Assembly: GCF_008710145.1 (NCBI RefSeq)
Contig: NZ_VYKL01000007.1
Location: 1 to 64,000 of the forward strand
DNA: 64,000 nucleotides
Direction: 5' to 3'
From: Niallia endozanthoxylica
GTDB taxonomy: Bacteria; Bacillota; Bacilli; Bacillales; Cytobacillaceae
Below the pieces are notes generated by a model. That model was given only the letters and a program-made list of their open reading frames with translations. It was not told the origin of the DNA and did no database searches. Positions 34,141 through 42,781 of the stretch are shown here, piece by piece. Numbering within the stretch: the first letter of the stretch is position 1; every line of letters begins with the position of its first letter. The position numbers and the translations under genes were made by a program.

Positions 34141-34185
34141 TATATACTAAAAAAGCCTAGGGTTATAGGCTTTTTTTAGTATATA
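34141..34185. terminator. Bidirectional terminator
   Basis: TATATACTAAAAAAGCCTA pairs with TAGGCTTTTTTTAGTATATA (one bulged A/T). It separates the luciferase-like unit (+) from the aldehyde dehydrogenase gene (-). Confidence 0.8.
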
Positions 34186-34254
34186 TTTAAGTAATTTAAG
34201 TAATTTAAGTCGTCATTTCAAACATATAGTCATACTTATTTTTCAGATTTGATA

Positions 34255-35724
34255 TTAGAAACCATACCAATTTAAACCTTCGTCATCTAAATCAATCCAG
34301 ACATTTTTTGTTTCGGTATACATATCCATTGCTTGGACACCAAGCTCTCTGCCAAATCCGCTTTGCTTTCTACCGCCAAACGGAGCTGCACTGTCAAGCT
34401 TACTAAATGTATTGACGTAAACAGTGCCGGCTTTTAACCCTCGAGCCATTCGATGTGCGCGTTTTAAATCATTCGTCCAAATACCTGAAGCCAGTCCATA
34501 CACCGTGTCGTTTGCTAATCTTAAAGCATCCTCTTCATCTTTAAAACGGATAATGGATAGGACAGGGCCAAAGATTTCTTCCCTGGCAATAGTCATTTCA
34601 TTTGTTACATTTTCAAAAATAGTAGGGGTGAAGAAATAGCCATTCCCTGCTTCGTTGTTTCTTTGGCCGCCTAACACAAGATTTGCTCCTTCCTCAAGGC
34701 CAGCTGCCACATAATGCTGGATTCTTTCCAATTGCTGCAATGACACTTGCGGTCCCATTTGAGTGGATGGATTTAAAGGGTTACCCACACGGATTGATTG
34801 CGCTTTATTAATGAGGGAATCGATGAATTTGTCGTAAATGCCTTCTTGGACAAAAAGTCTTGTACCTGATGCACAAACTTGTCCTTGGCCAAAGAAGATA
34901 CCAAACATAGATCCGTTTACAGCATTTTCAATGTGGGCATCATCAAAGACGATATTCGGTGATTTACCGCCTAATTCAAGACTAATAGGTTTTAAGTTTT
35001 TGCTTGCAGCCTGCATGATTAACCGGCCAGTTGTAGTCGAACCTGTAAATGCAATTTTATCAACATCAGGATGTGAGGCAAGAGCATCACCAGCCGTTTT
35101 ACCAAATCCAGGCACGACATTGATGACCCCATCTGGAATGCCGACTTCTTGAAAAATTTTCACCATCTCAAGAATACTAACAGGTGTTTGTTCAGCTGGC
35201 TTGATGACAATGGTATTTCCTGCCGCTAGAGCTGGGGCAAGTTTCCACATCGTAAGCATCAAAGGGAAATTCCAAGGTACAATGGCTCCAACAACGCCAA
35301 CAGGTTCTTTTAATGTATAGTTAAATCGGTTGTGCGGTGAGGCAAGAGTGCTTCCTTGAACCTTATTGGCAAGCCCAGCGTAAAATTCCAAAACATCAAT
35401 CATAGCAGGTATCGCGATATACTTCGTTTCGTTTATTGGCAACCCGTTATCTCTTGATTCCGTTTCAGCCAGAAAATCTGCTCTTTCCCAAAGCACTTGC
35501 GCAGCCTTATACAATAATCTGCCTCGATCACTTGGTGCCATACCTGACCAAGGACCTGATTCGAATGCATGACGGGCAGCCTTCACAGCTAAATCTACAT
35601 CCTCACAATCGGCCTCAGCTACAATGGCATTGACTTCTTTTGTTGCTGGATTCAATGATTCAAATGTTTTTCCAGAAAGGGCATCAACCCATTTTCCGTT
35701 TATAAATAATTGATATTGTTTCAT
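34255..35724 (-). CDS. Aldehyde dehydrogenase, probable aryl-acetaldehyde type
   Basis: 489 aa NAD(P)-dependent aldehyde dehydrogenase with PWNFPLMLTMWKLAPALAAG, the SLELGGKSPNIVFDDA active-site Glu block and FFGQGQVCASGTRL with the catalytic Cys. AGGGGGAA precedes ATG. It is convergent with the luciferase-like gene and lies 96 bp downstream of the copper amine oxidase on the same strand. This is the classical pair: the amine oxidase makes an aldehyde that this enzyme oxidises to the acid (for example phenylacetaldehyde or indole-3-acetaldehyde to the arylacetate). Confidence 0.88.
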   Translation of the reverse strand: MKQYQLFINGKWVDALSGKTFESLNPATKEVNAIVAEADCEDVDLAVKAARHAFESGPWSGMAPSDRGRLLYKAAQVLWERADFLAETESRDNGLPINETKYIAIPAMIDVLEFYAGLANKVQGSTLASPHNRFNYTLKEPVGVVGAIVPWNFPLMLTMWKLAPALAAGNTIVIKPAEQTPVSILEMVKIFQEVGIPDGVINVVPGFGKTAGDALASHPDVDKIAFTGSTTTGRLIMQAASKNLKPISLELGGKSPNIVFDDAHIENAVNGSMFGIFFGQGQVCASGTRLFVQEGIYDKFIDSLINKAQSIRVGNPLNPSTQMGPQVSLQQLERIQHYVAAGLEEGANLVLGGQRNNEAGNGYFFTPTIFENVTNEMTIAREEIFGPVLSIIRFKDEEDALRLANDTVYGLASGIWTNDLKRAHRMARGLKAGTVYVNTFSKLDSAAPFGGRKQSGFGRELGVQAMDMYTETKNVWIDLDDEGLNWYGF

Positions 35725-35820
35725 ACTAAGTTCCCCCTCGTGATTTTTTATAAAAATGCTAGCACTTTATGTGTAATGGAAGGAAGGGGCTTGTCCTAAA
35801 AGAAAGATAGCCCCGTATCC

Positions 35821-38172
35821 TTACTTTTGTTCTTCGATATTCTTTTTCGGCAAATCAAGCGTTGGTGTCCGGTCAAAGAAATTCCATGGTTTTAACATGG
35901 CATGCACCCACTCTGTAGGCATCATCGGCCATTCTTCAGCACGTGCAACATGTGTGGCACCGGTTGTCATCCAGACAACATTATCAGTATTTTCAATAGA
36001 ACTATTATCAGCTGTAAATTGCTTTAATCCAGTATCTGTTTTGCTTCGATTTGGATATTTTCCTTCTGGATATCGCTCGTTTGGATCATAATTTGTCACC
36101 CAGATTTGTTTGTCCATGAAGTTGACACGGTTTAAAAGCCAATCATCTTCACTAAATAGAGCACCTTTGGCAATTGGATGAGTTCCACCGGCAAATGGGA
36201 TAATTTGATAAGAAACAGGATTACCTACTTTATTTTCTTTATTGTAGTTGCTCAACAGGCGAATCGTAGAAGGATCAAATTTTTGAATCGCTTCCTGCTC
36301 GGTTGTTACGGTTTTTTGCTCAGTTACCATGACACTTTTTCTAGGTCCGCCTTCTGTATTTGTCTCTACCTTTGGGTTGATTTCTGTCAACGTATTGTTT
36401 TCTCCGTCAACATCTAAATCTAATCGGAAATTATAAATATGTTGGTGGGTTGTCCCAACGATGTTGTTATCAATTAATGTACCGTATTTGGTATCATCTT
36501 TCGCTGTTTCATCATGCATTGTTTTCGAATGAACGCCTTTAACCGCTTCAATACCAGATGCGCCAACATCAATTTTGATTGTACCGTTTTGTGATAAAAC
36601 CCAATCAAAAATATAATCATAGTTTCCGATTGTACTCACCCAGCGTACGACTAATTCTCTGCGCTCGCGGCTTTGGTTTTCCTCGGTAAAAGTAGCAAGA
36701 TCGGCATGCTTATATTCAGGGCCAGCATATTGTTCAAAGATAGCAATGGCGTTTTTAATGGTATAAGGATTGCCAGAGTTATCCGCAATGGTGGCATCAA
36801 GAAGTTTCGCATTTTCCGGTACATCTGTTCCTAATTCAAGCGGTGCGGTTAATTGCCCCATTCCGTAATCCCCGGCATCTAGATAGGATTTGAAGTACCA
36901 GCCTACATCTGGATCACCATATGGAACAATCATTCCGCCTAATGATCCTTCATACATAATTTTTCTTGGCTTATCTTTGTCTTTGAAGGTGACCGTTGAT
37001 AACACTGGTCCAACACGTGTATCAAGGCGTAAATGGAAATCCCAATTGTTCCAGCTGATGTTATTTCCCGTAATTTTATAATTTTTCCCTTCCGGTTCTG
37101 TTATGTTCAATGGTTTGACATCGACTTTTTCAGAATAGTCTCTTCCGTCGTAGGCATTCAACTGCATTGGAACCGGGATGACCCCTTCATCCTCGATTTT
37201 GATGACTTCCTTCTTTTCGAGATCAACGGTAGCGACTAAATTTTCAATTGGGTGGGCCCAGAAATTTCCGTCACCTGTATTTAAGTAGGAAACCACCTTT
37301 AGGAGGCGTTTGTCATGTTCAAGGCCGTCTTCTCCTTCAAAATAGCCAACGGTTAATGGGGTGCTGACGACTTTTTTAGGGTCATTAATATTTCGTTTTT
37401 TAAGTGCTTCAGCAAACTCAGCACTTGTTTCAATCGCATTTTGAACCACAGCAAAATCATCAAGGATGACCATACCATGAACATCTTCAATTTCATTCCA
37501 GGAATTAAGCTTCTTTGCTGACAAGTCGACTTCACCTTCAATGACTTGCTTCCCGTCTAATGCGATGAATTCTGCTTTTCTTTCGAAGGCGTCATTTTTC
37601 TTGCCCTCCATTTTCCAGTCCCATACCTTTTGTTTTTCCGGCAATTTTATTGTAATTTCGGTAAAACGGAGGCTGTCCTTGTATTTCCCGGATTGCTTCA
37701 ATACATCAATTGTTGTTTCAATTTCCGTTGGTGTTAGAGGATCAAGAGGATGCTTTCCCTTTTTTACTTGAAAAGTTTGCTTCGGTTCCGGGAGTACATC
37801 ATTGACAAAATCATGTGACACATAGAGTTTGTCCTTTTTCTCAGTCACTGCTGTTTCTAATGTCACTTTTTTTCCATTCACATTTGCGATGTTGGAATCT
37901 GGTTTAATTTTGATTACTGTATCGCCTTTTTCAATTGTCACGGTGTTTGTAAAAATACTCCAAAAACTGGATTTGATTTTGGCGTCAGTAGATTCCAGAG
38001 CGGTTTTTAACTCCACTAATTCTGGTTCGCCGCCGTGAGCAGATGCCTTATGACCCCCGGTTAACGGAAGGAAATTTAAGGTAAGAATCATAGCAGCCGT
38101 AATAATGGAAGACTTTTGAAATCCCTTTTGCATTTGTTTTACACAGCCCCTTATTTGGTTTTGTTTTAACAT
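35821..38172 (-). CDS. tynA: Copper-containing primary amine oxidase (secreted)
   Basis: 783 aa. An N-terminal signal segment (hydrophobic core about residues 22-37, Lys/Arg before it) precedes a copper-amine-oxidase N1-like domain (about 65-130). The topaquinone precursor Tyr518 lies in GNYDYIFDW, the copper ligands are His576 and His578 (TTHQHIY) and His741 (GATHVARAEEWPMMP), and the catalytic Asp432 lies in LDAGDYGMG. The enzyme converts primary amines such as tyramine, phenylethylamine or tryptamine to aldehyde, ammonia and peroxide outside the membrane. It is followed by an aldehyde dehydrogenase and preceded by an AraC-type gene on the same strand. The gene symbol is for the family; the substrate is not established. 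Confidence 0.92.
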   Translation of the reverse strand: MLKQNQIRGCVKQMQKGFQKSSIITAAMILTLNFLPLTGGHKASAHGGEPELVELKTALESTDAKIKSSFWSIFTNTVTIEKGDTVIKIKPDSNIANVNGKKVTLETAVTEKKDKLYVSHDFVNDVLPEPKQTFQVKKGKHPLDPLTPTEIETTIDVLKQSGKYKDSLRFTEITIKLPEKQKVWDWKMEGKKNDAFERKAEFIALDGKQVIEGEVDLSAKKLNSWNEIEDVHGMVILDDFAVVQNAIETSAEFAEALKKRNINDPKKVVSTPLTVGYFEGEDGLEHDKRLLKVVSYLNTGDGNFWAHPIENLVATVDLEKKEVIKIEDEGVIPVPMQLNAYDGRDYSEKVDVKPLNITEPEGKNYKITGNNISWNNWDFHLRLDTRVGPVLSTVTFKDKDKPRKIMYEGSLGGMIVPYGDPDVGWYFKSYLDAGDYGMGQLTAPLELGTDVPENAKLLDATIADNSGNPYTIKNAIAIFEQYAGPEYKHADLATFTEENQSRERRELVVRWVSTIGNYDYIFDWVLSQNGTIKIDVGASGIEAVKGVHSKTMHDETAKDDTKYGTLIDNNIVGTTHQHIYNFRLDLDVDGENNTLTEINPKVETNTEGGPRKSVMVTEQKTVTTEQEAIQKFDPSTIRLLSNYNKENKVGNPVSYQIIPFAGGTHPIAKGALFSEDDWLLNRVNFMDKQIWVTNYDPNERYPEGKYPNRSKTDTGLKQFTADNSSIENTDNVVWMTTGATHVARAEEWPMMPTEWVHAMLKPWNFFDRTPTLDLPKKNIEEQK

Positions 38173-38287
38173 CGTTCCCGCTGAAAAGTTTTATTTCCCC
38201 TTTCTAAATAAGATAATGGGTTTATTATATATATCGAATATTTTGAATTATTGTAAAAATGCGAACATGATTAAATAAAAATAAAAA

Positions 38288-38320
38288 AAGACCCAAATCC
38301 CTCGAAAGGATTTGGGTCTT
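38288..38320 (-). terminator. Terminator of the AraC-type gene
   Basis: AAGACCCAAATCC / GGATTTGGGTCTT, perfect 13-bp stem, 7-nt loop, T run on the minus strand. It separates the regulator from the amine oxidase transcript. Confidence 0.85.
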
Positions 38321-38337
38321 GTCAAAACAATATATTT

Positions 38338-39132
38338 TTATCGCTCATTCATTAATTGTTTCGGTGTAATATTTCCAAATTTTTTTAATTCCTTGATAAG
38401 ATGTGCTTGATCGTAATAACCGTTTTGTTTAATTACATCCCACAAAGAATGATTATTTGTAAGCATATATAAAGAATACTGGTATCTTGTAATTCGGCTG
38501 AATAATTTAGGTGAAATTCCAACATGCTGGTCAAACTGTTTTTCTAGATATCTTGTTGAATAGCCAATTTCCTTTGCTAGATTATTAATATTAATACTTC
38601 CTTTGGAAGCATAAATTTTATTGATGGCATAACGGACTACTCTCTGAGTAGAGCTATCGGAAACAAACTTACTAGCGATTAATTCTTTATACAAATTAAC
38701 ACGCCATAAAAAGTTCTTTTCATTAATAATTAATTCAATAATATTTGGATCTAAATTTAAAAAATCGATTAGACAAATGTCTTTAGAAGTAATTTCTTTC
38801 ATGGAAAAATATAAATTCCTTGCATCATGATTAGGAATAAAACGTATTCCAAAATATTCTTGTCCAGTTTGTAAAGGATAAGGCTTTTTTTCAAGAAAGC
38901 TTCCATATAAGGTGGCTTGGGGTTTGGTGTCATTGCAGTTGAACAGGATATCGATACAGCCATCTGGTTCAATCAAAATGGGTTTGTTTAAATCCTTCTG
39001 TAATTGGAATTGATAATATAACACAACGGTTTGATTCAAAATATCAATCTCTTTTTTCTCAATATAGTAGTCTGCGTATTTTCTTAATCCAGGTTGGATG
39101 GGGATGAACTGGTTTTCTAGTGTAATCCTCAT
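38338..39132 (-). CDS. AraC-family transcriptional regulator
   Basis: 264 aa. The N-terminal part contains ILIEPDGCIDILFN, seen in the DUF6597-type sensing domain of many AraC proteins. The C-terminal double helix-turn-helix includes ININNLAKEIGYSTRYLEKQ, the FDQHVGISPKLFSRITRYQ segment and GYYDQAHLIKELKKFGNITP. It is separated from the amine oxidase by a strong terminator but is the nearest regulator and on the same strand, so control of the amine oxidase-aldehyde dehydrogenase pair is likely (compare FeaR with TynA-FeaB). The effector is unknown. Confidence 0.87.
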   Translation of the reverse strand: MRITLENQFIPIQPGLRKYADYYIEKKEIDILNQTVVLYYQFQLQKDLNKPILIEPDGCIDILFNCNDTKPQATLYGSFLEKKPYPLQTGQEYFGIRFIPNHDARNLYFSMKEITSKDICLIDFLNLDPNIIELIINEKNFLWRVNLYKELIASKFVSDSSTQRVVRYAINKIYASKGSININNLAKEIGYSTRYLEKQFDQHVGISPKLFSRITRYQYSLYMLTNNHSLWDVIKQNGYYDQAHLIKELKKFGNITPKQLMNER

Positions 39133-39383
39133 TTTGTCTTTTGTGCTCCTTTTGTATTATCTGTTGATATGAGCTATTCTCCCTTTTTAGTTAGTAAGAT
39201 TTTGAACATAGTTTATATGGATAGTATTTTTTAGTCAACATATTCAGTAAAGTTAAAATATTACAAAAACTAGAAAAACAATCGTTAATGATGATAAAAT
39301 CACAGGTTTTTTATCAGGAAACAAAATATTTATCTATTTTTCATTTAAGTATAGATAGATTCTAATTTAATCGATAACACTAT

Positions 39384-39457
39384 ACGAATAGCGCTAAACT
39401 TTTTGAAACATATAGACCTAATGGGTTAGGGTTTCATCTTCTAATTGTTATAAATAC
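39384..39457 (+). promoter_or_regulatory. Bipartite promoter element D (before a decayed gene)
   Basis: ACGAATAGCGCTAAA (39384-39398), 13-bp gap, box 39412-39457 starting ATAGACCTAATGGGTTAGGG. The right half has drifted (no clear -10). TTCGGAGGCG and an ATG follow as in element C. The surrounding 39133-40354 gap holds this element, two pseudogenes, the right inverted repeat, a REP-like palindrome and element E. Confidence 0.65.
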
Positions 39458-39478
39458 ATATTCGGAGGCGAAGAACAT

Positions 39479-39578
39479 ATGAGATTTCGGTTCTTTGTTT
39501 GTATACAGGAGAGGAACATTAGAAAATTACTCGAACTCAGCGGTTGTTCAGTGAAAAGATTATGCCGTTTATGATTAG
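39479..39578 (+). pseudogene. Internally deleted luciferase-like monooxygenase gene
   Basis: The first codons after GGAGGCG (ATGAGATTTCGG) mirror the start of the 32712 gene, then jump to TTGTTTGTATACAGG, which matches its 3' end (TCTGTTCGTATGCAGG) and continues through TTCAGTGAAAAGATTATGCC to the end. About 930 bp of the middle is missing and stops interrupt the remainder. Confidence 0.75.
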
Positions 39579-39594
39579 AAAGGAAGTTATAAAG

Positions 39595-39700
39595 ATGGCA
39601 ATTATCATAGGGGATATAGTTAGTTGTTTTATGTATTGTAACACTAGATCTTTATTATAATGTGGATGTTAATAAAGATAGGAAAACACATATATCCAAC
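39595..39700 (+). pseudogene. Frameshifted copy of the 60-aa membrane protein gene
   Basis: ATGGCAATTATCATAGGGGA and the following AATGTGGATGTTAATAAAGA align with the 33867 gene but carry frameshifts and an early stop (TTATTATAA). It runs into the right inverted repeat. Confidence 0.7.
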
Positions 39701-39948
39701 TTATTAAATCAACATAGGAATTCTTTTTCTATCATGTACGGATAGTAAACATGGTTCTTCCGCTAGATATTTGACTCATCCGTGTGAAAAGTCCTTTTCA
39801 CACGCCTTTCAGCGGAGCTGAAAGGTTGCGATATGGTCATGAGACGGGAGGAGAAAACTCGTTTTCTCCTCCCGTTTCATGACCATATCGCTTAGATGAG
39901 TCAAATATCCACTAGTGTATGCCGAAATATTAAAAAGGGCATATATAT
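39687..39948 (-). repeat. Right copy of the ~265-bp inverted repeat
   Basis: Reverse complement of 24422-24686, including both flanks. The two copies face each other across 15 kb that carry the TRAP, monooxygenase and amine oxidase genes. Confidence 0.85.
39766..39909. mobile_element. 144-bp cloverleaf MITE-like element, copy 2
   Basis: Same length and order of arms as copy 1 but inverted: TIR GATATTTGACTCATC, hairpins of 24, 21 and 64 nt, TIR GATGAGTCAAATATC. One substitution in the long stem (CATGAGACGGG for CATGAAACGGG) leaves a G-T wobble, so pairing is kept. Confidence 0.8.
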
Positions 39949-40000
39949 ACACTGTTTGATGCGATATTAGGGTAATGCGAATATTTTAATCAAGAACAAT

Positions 40001-40067
40001 AAAGGTGTCAGGTAACGTAAATGGACAAATCGTTACACATTGTCTTTTTACGGTTCCTGACACCTTT
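40001..40067. repeat. REP-like palindrome AAAGGTGTCAGG ... CCTGACACCTTT
   Basis: Long stem with an inner GACAAATCG/ACATTGTC region, closely similar in layout to 21066-21126. Confidence 0.75.
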
Positions 40068-40138
40068 ATTGTTAATATTCAAAAAAATGTGGTAATTATT
40101 CTAATAGTAGATTAGAATAATAATTAATTCCATACCAA

Positions 40139-40212
40139 ACGAATCGTACTAAGATTTTAGCAATTCTTAGACTGAATGTGCCGTAGTTAGAATTTTCCAA
40201 ATATTTTAAGAT
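40139..40212 (+). promoter_or_regulatory. Bipartite promoter element E
   Basis: ACGAATCGTACTAAG (40139-40153), 13-bp gap, box 40167-40212 starting TTAGACTGAATGTGCCGTAG and containing TTAGAA and CCAAATATT. It lies about 140 bp before the 99-aa gene and could also drive the hybrid regulator gene behind it. Confidence 0.65.
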
Positions 40213-40354
40213 GGTTATAGTGAAAATATTTGGGTACAATCCAGGTTGAAATAGGGCGTTTTGAGTTGAAATCAAAATCCAACCAGTTGCTGTTTCTCAA
40301 TAATATAAGAGAGACGCTGTTCTTTTCTAACTATAGCGAGGTGGAAGAAATAAT

Positions 40355-40654
40355 ATGAGCACAACGATTAGTAGAGTAAAAGAATCCTTAATTTTAAAGC
40401 TTCCTGATAAGTCCTTCTATGATCTTTGCAATGAACTTTATGGGATTAATAGAGGCGTATATAATGTCATTGATCATTGGTTCTATCACCATGGGTATCA
40501 AGAGATTGAATTAAGAAGGGATACAATCCTCAGCTTTTTAGATTATTTGCAAAAACAAAAGATTACTAAGTTTGGCAAAGGCGGGGTTACACACAGCCTT
40601 GAGCTATTTATCTTCATTCAGCAGAAGTCTCCCGCTTCTAAAGTTAAGGGATGA
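40355..40654 (+). CDS. Hypothetical 99-aa protein preceding the regulator
   Basis: Soluble, basic and Tyr/His-rich (VYNVIDHWFYHHGYQEIELR), with predicted helices; no family recognised. AGCGAGGTGG lies upstream of ATG. The last ~15 codons (IFIQQKSPASKVKG) are encoded by the dispersed repeat that also occurs at 50060, so the original C-terminus may have been replaced. It sits behind bipartite element E and 95 bp before the XylR/PucR-type regulator, which makes it a candidate island gene rather than noise. Confidence 0.5.
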   Translation: MSTTISRVKESLILKLPDKSFYDLCNELYGINRGVYNVIDHWFYHHGYQEIELRRDTILSFLDYLQKQKITKFGKGGVTHSLELFIFIQQKSPASKVKG

Positions 40655-40725
40655 ATGCAAAAAGCTCTCCAATTCAGTATGGTAGCTAAATGAAGGTAAG
40701 CCTCCGTCGAATTTGATAGTAAGTC
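40610..40725. repeat. Dispersed ~115-bp repeat, copy 1
   Basis: TTCATTCAGCAGAAGTCTCC, then CTTCTAAAGTTAAGGGATGA and a CTCTCCAATTCAGT block ending TAAGCCTCCGTCGA. The same order recurs at 50064-50167. Confidence 0.75.
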
Positions 40726-40749
40726 GAAAGGAGAAAGAGGTAGGTTAAT

Positions 40750-42675
40750 TTGACTTCTACTGGAAAAAACACACTAACAAACATCTTTTCCTTCTTTAAT
40801 CATGGAGGAGATCATTATCTTCAAGAAAAGAGAATGATTCTTTCGAGTACTGATGCGTGGGGAGTACTGCGTAAAGACTTAATTGACACTTTAGGTGTAC
40901 AGCGCGCCAAAAGATTTCTCCTACGCTACGGATGGAACTGCGGGAAAAATGAAGCACGAATGTTAAAGGATATGGTGGAATGGGAAAGCGATTTGGATTG
41001 GCTTTTGGCCGGTTCACAAATGCATCAAATCGGCGGACGTGTTTTTTCTTACCCTGAACATCTTCATGTGGAAATGAAAAAAGGGGAATTTGATGTATCT
41101 GGATATTGGATTGATTCCTATGAAGCGAAACAGCATCTGCAGCATTATCCGTTGTACCATGAACCTATCTGTTATTTTTTGATAGGATATGGAGGCGGTT
41201 ACACTAGTGAGTGCCTGGGGAAAAAAGTTATTTTCAAGGAAACACATTGTGTAGGAAAAGGCGATAAACAATGCCGCTATGTCGCGAAAACAGTGGAAGA
41301 ATGGGGTTCGGAAATTGATGACGAACTCATCAACTACGAAGAGCAAGACATTGCAGATGAACTGGATATTGTCTACCGACGTGTAGAAAAGCAAAGTGAA
41401 ATCCTGCATGTAGGCACATCTATTTCTAAACATTTAACATTTGCTCTCCTTCAAGGCAAAGGGTTAGATGAGTTTGCCCAAATCTTATCAATGGACTTAA
41501 AGCTGCCGGTTATGATTCAAAATCAATATTTTGACTATATGGCTCATTATAATCCTGAAACGGAGCAGCCTGAAGAACAGACCTATGATTTGGAAAAAAT
41601 AGAAAAATTTATTGAAACACAGTTCTCGAACCGCAAATTAATCGAAACAGAGGCATTTGAAATAGAGGAGAACCAACATCTATTAATTTCTCCTATTATT
41701 ATACAAAATGACGTTTACGGGTATATATCTATTTATCGAAAAGGTGCAAAATTCGGAGACGCTGAAATAGATTTTTTAGAAAGGGCCGCAGTTATTTGTG
41801 CCGTTAAAATGTTAAATGAGCGGACCGCTATTCAAACAGAAGAAAGAATGAAAAGTGACTTGCTGGAAGAGCTCTTCAAAGGTGATACAGACCCGGCAAA
41901 TATCACGAAACGATTCTCCTATTTTGGCTACAATATCAATCAGCCGCTATATGTATTAATCATTGAGTTTCCTAATAATACTTTTACAGATTCTGAGATT
42001 GCCGGAAATAACAAGTATAAAAATAATTCGAAGGCAGTCATGGATTTTTTTAATCGGGAAGAAACCCATTATAATACGTCGTTTGTTAAGCTAGAAAAGC
42101 TTAATAAAGCAGCTATCTTAATTCCGACGGAGTACCTTCAGAAGAAAAAGACAACGATTAAGCAATTTGCTCAGCGTTGTTATGAACTGGCCCAAACAAA
42201 CAATCATGAAAACTCACCCGTTTATATTGGAGTCAGTAAGCTTTGTACGGATGCGGGTCAGTATAGTAAAAGATTTAAAGAGGCGAAAAAAGCAATTGAA
42301 GTGGCAAAAGCGAAAAATCGCTTAATGAATGAAAATGCTAACGAGGTTGTCCATGCGGATGAATTAGGGCATATCATGATTTTGTTAGATGCGAGGAAAC
42401 CAGAAGAATTATTAGAATACGCTCATGAGTTTCTCCATGACTTAAAAGCATACGATGAGAAGAATTCATCAGAACTAGTGAGAACTCTTTATTATTATAT
42501 TGAAAATGAGTGTAATCTTCATAAAACAGCAAGAGAAATGAATGTTTCTATCAGCGGAATGAGATATCGTATTCAGCGCATCCAAGAATTAATGAATATG
42601 GATCTGTCAAAGGCTTCATCAAAGTTTGAAATCCAACTTTCGTTGCAAACCTATATGGTCTTTAACCTTTTATAA
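40750..42675 (+). CDS. XylR_N/V4R sensor fused to PucR-type HTH activator
   Basis: 641 aa. Residues ~15-125 match the phenol/toluene-sensing A domain of XylR/DmpR (EKRMILSSTDAWGVLRKDLI, FLLRYGWNCGKNEARMLKDM). They are followed by the V4R part with GYTSECLG and the Cys pair in HCVGKGDKQCRYVAKTVEEW. The C-terminal part has a PucR-like region (IGVSKLCTDAGQYSKRFKEA) and the HTH_30 motif TAREMNVSISGMRYRIQRIQ. The sigma-54 AAA+ domain that XylR/DmpR normally carry is absent. The start is TTG with AGAGG 9 nt upstream. It most likely senses an aromatic effector and activates sigma-A promoters of the island, the recurring bipartite element being the obvious target (inference). Confidence 0.85.
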   Translation: MTSTGKNTLTNIFSFFNHGGDHYLQEKRMILSSTDAWGVLRKDLIDTLGVQRAKRFLLRYGWNCGKNEARMLKDMVEWESDLDWLLAGSQMHQIGGRVFSYPEHLHVEMKKGEFDVSGYWIDSYEAKQHLQHYPLYHEPICYFLIGYGGGYTSECLGKKVIFKETHCVGKGDKQCRYVAKTVEEWGSEIDDELINYEEQDIADELDIVYRRVEKQSEILHVGTSISKHLTFALLQGKGLDEFAQILSMDLKLPVMIQNQYFDYMAHYNPETEQPEEQTYDLEKIEKFIETQFSNRKLIETEAFEIEENQHLLISPIIIQNDVYGYISIYRKGAKFGDAEIDFLERAAVICAVKMLNERTAIQTEERMKSDLLEELFKGDTDPANITKRFSYFGYNINQPLYVLIIEFPNNTFTDSEIAGNNKYKNNSKAVMDFFNREETHYNTSFVKLEKLNKAAILIPTEYLQKKKTTIKQFAQRCYELAQTNNHENSPVYIGVSKLCTDAGQYSKRFKEAKKAIEVAKAKNRLMNENANEVVHADELGHIMILLDARKPEELLEYAHEFLHDLKAYDEKNSSELVRTLYYYIENECNLHKTAREMNVSISGMRYRIQRIQELMNMDLSKASSKFEIQLSLQTYMVFNLL

Positions 42676-42781
42676 TAGAATGAGAATCTTATTTGAAAAC
42701 TTCTATTTTATCTTGAAGTAAAATAGGAGTTTTTATTTTTTTAGACTTTGCTTGAAATGACCTTGTTAGAAGGAGTGGAGA

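Noticed and set aside
40750-42675. Expectation of sigma-54 (-24/-12) promoters because of the XylR-like sensor
   Set aside because: The protein lacks the AAA+ domain, and the recurring island element carries -35/-10-like hexamers rather than GG-N10-GC.
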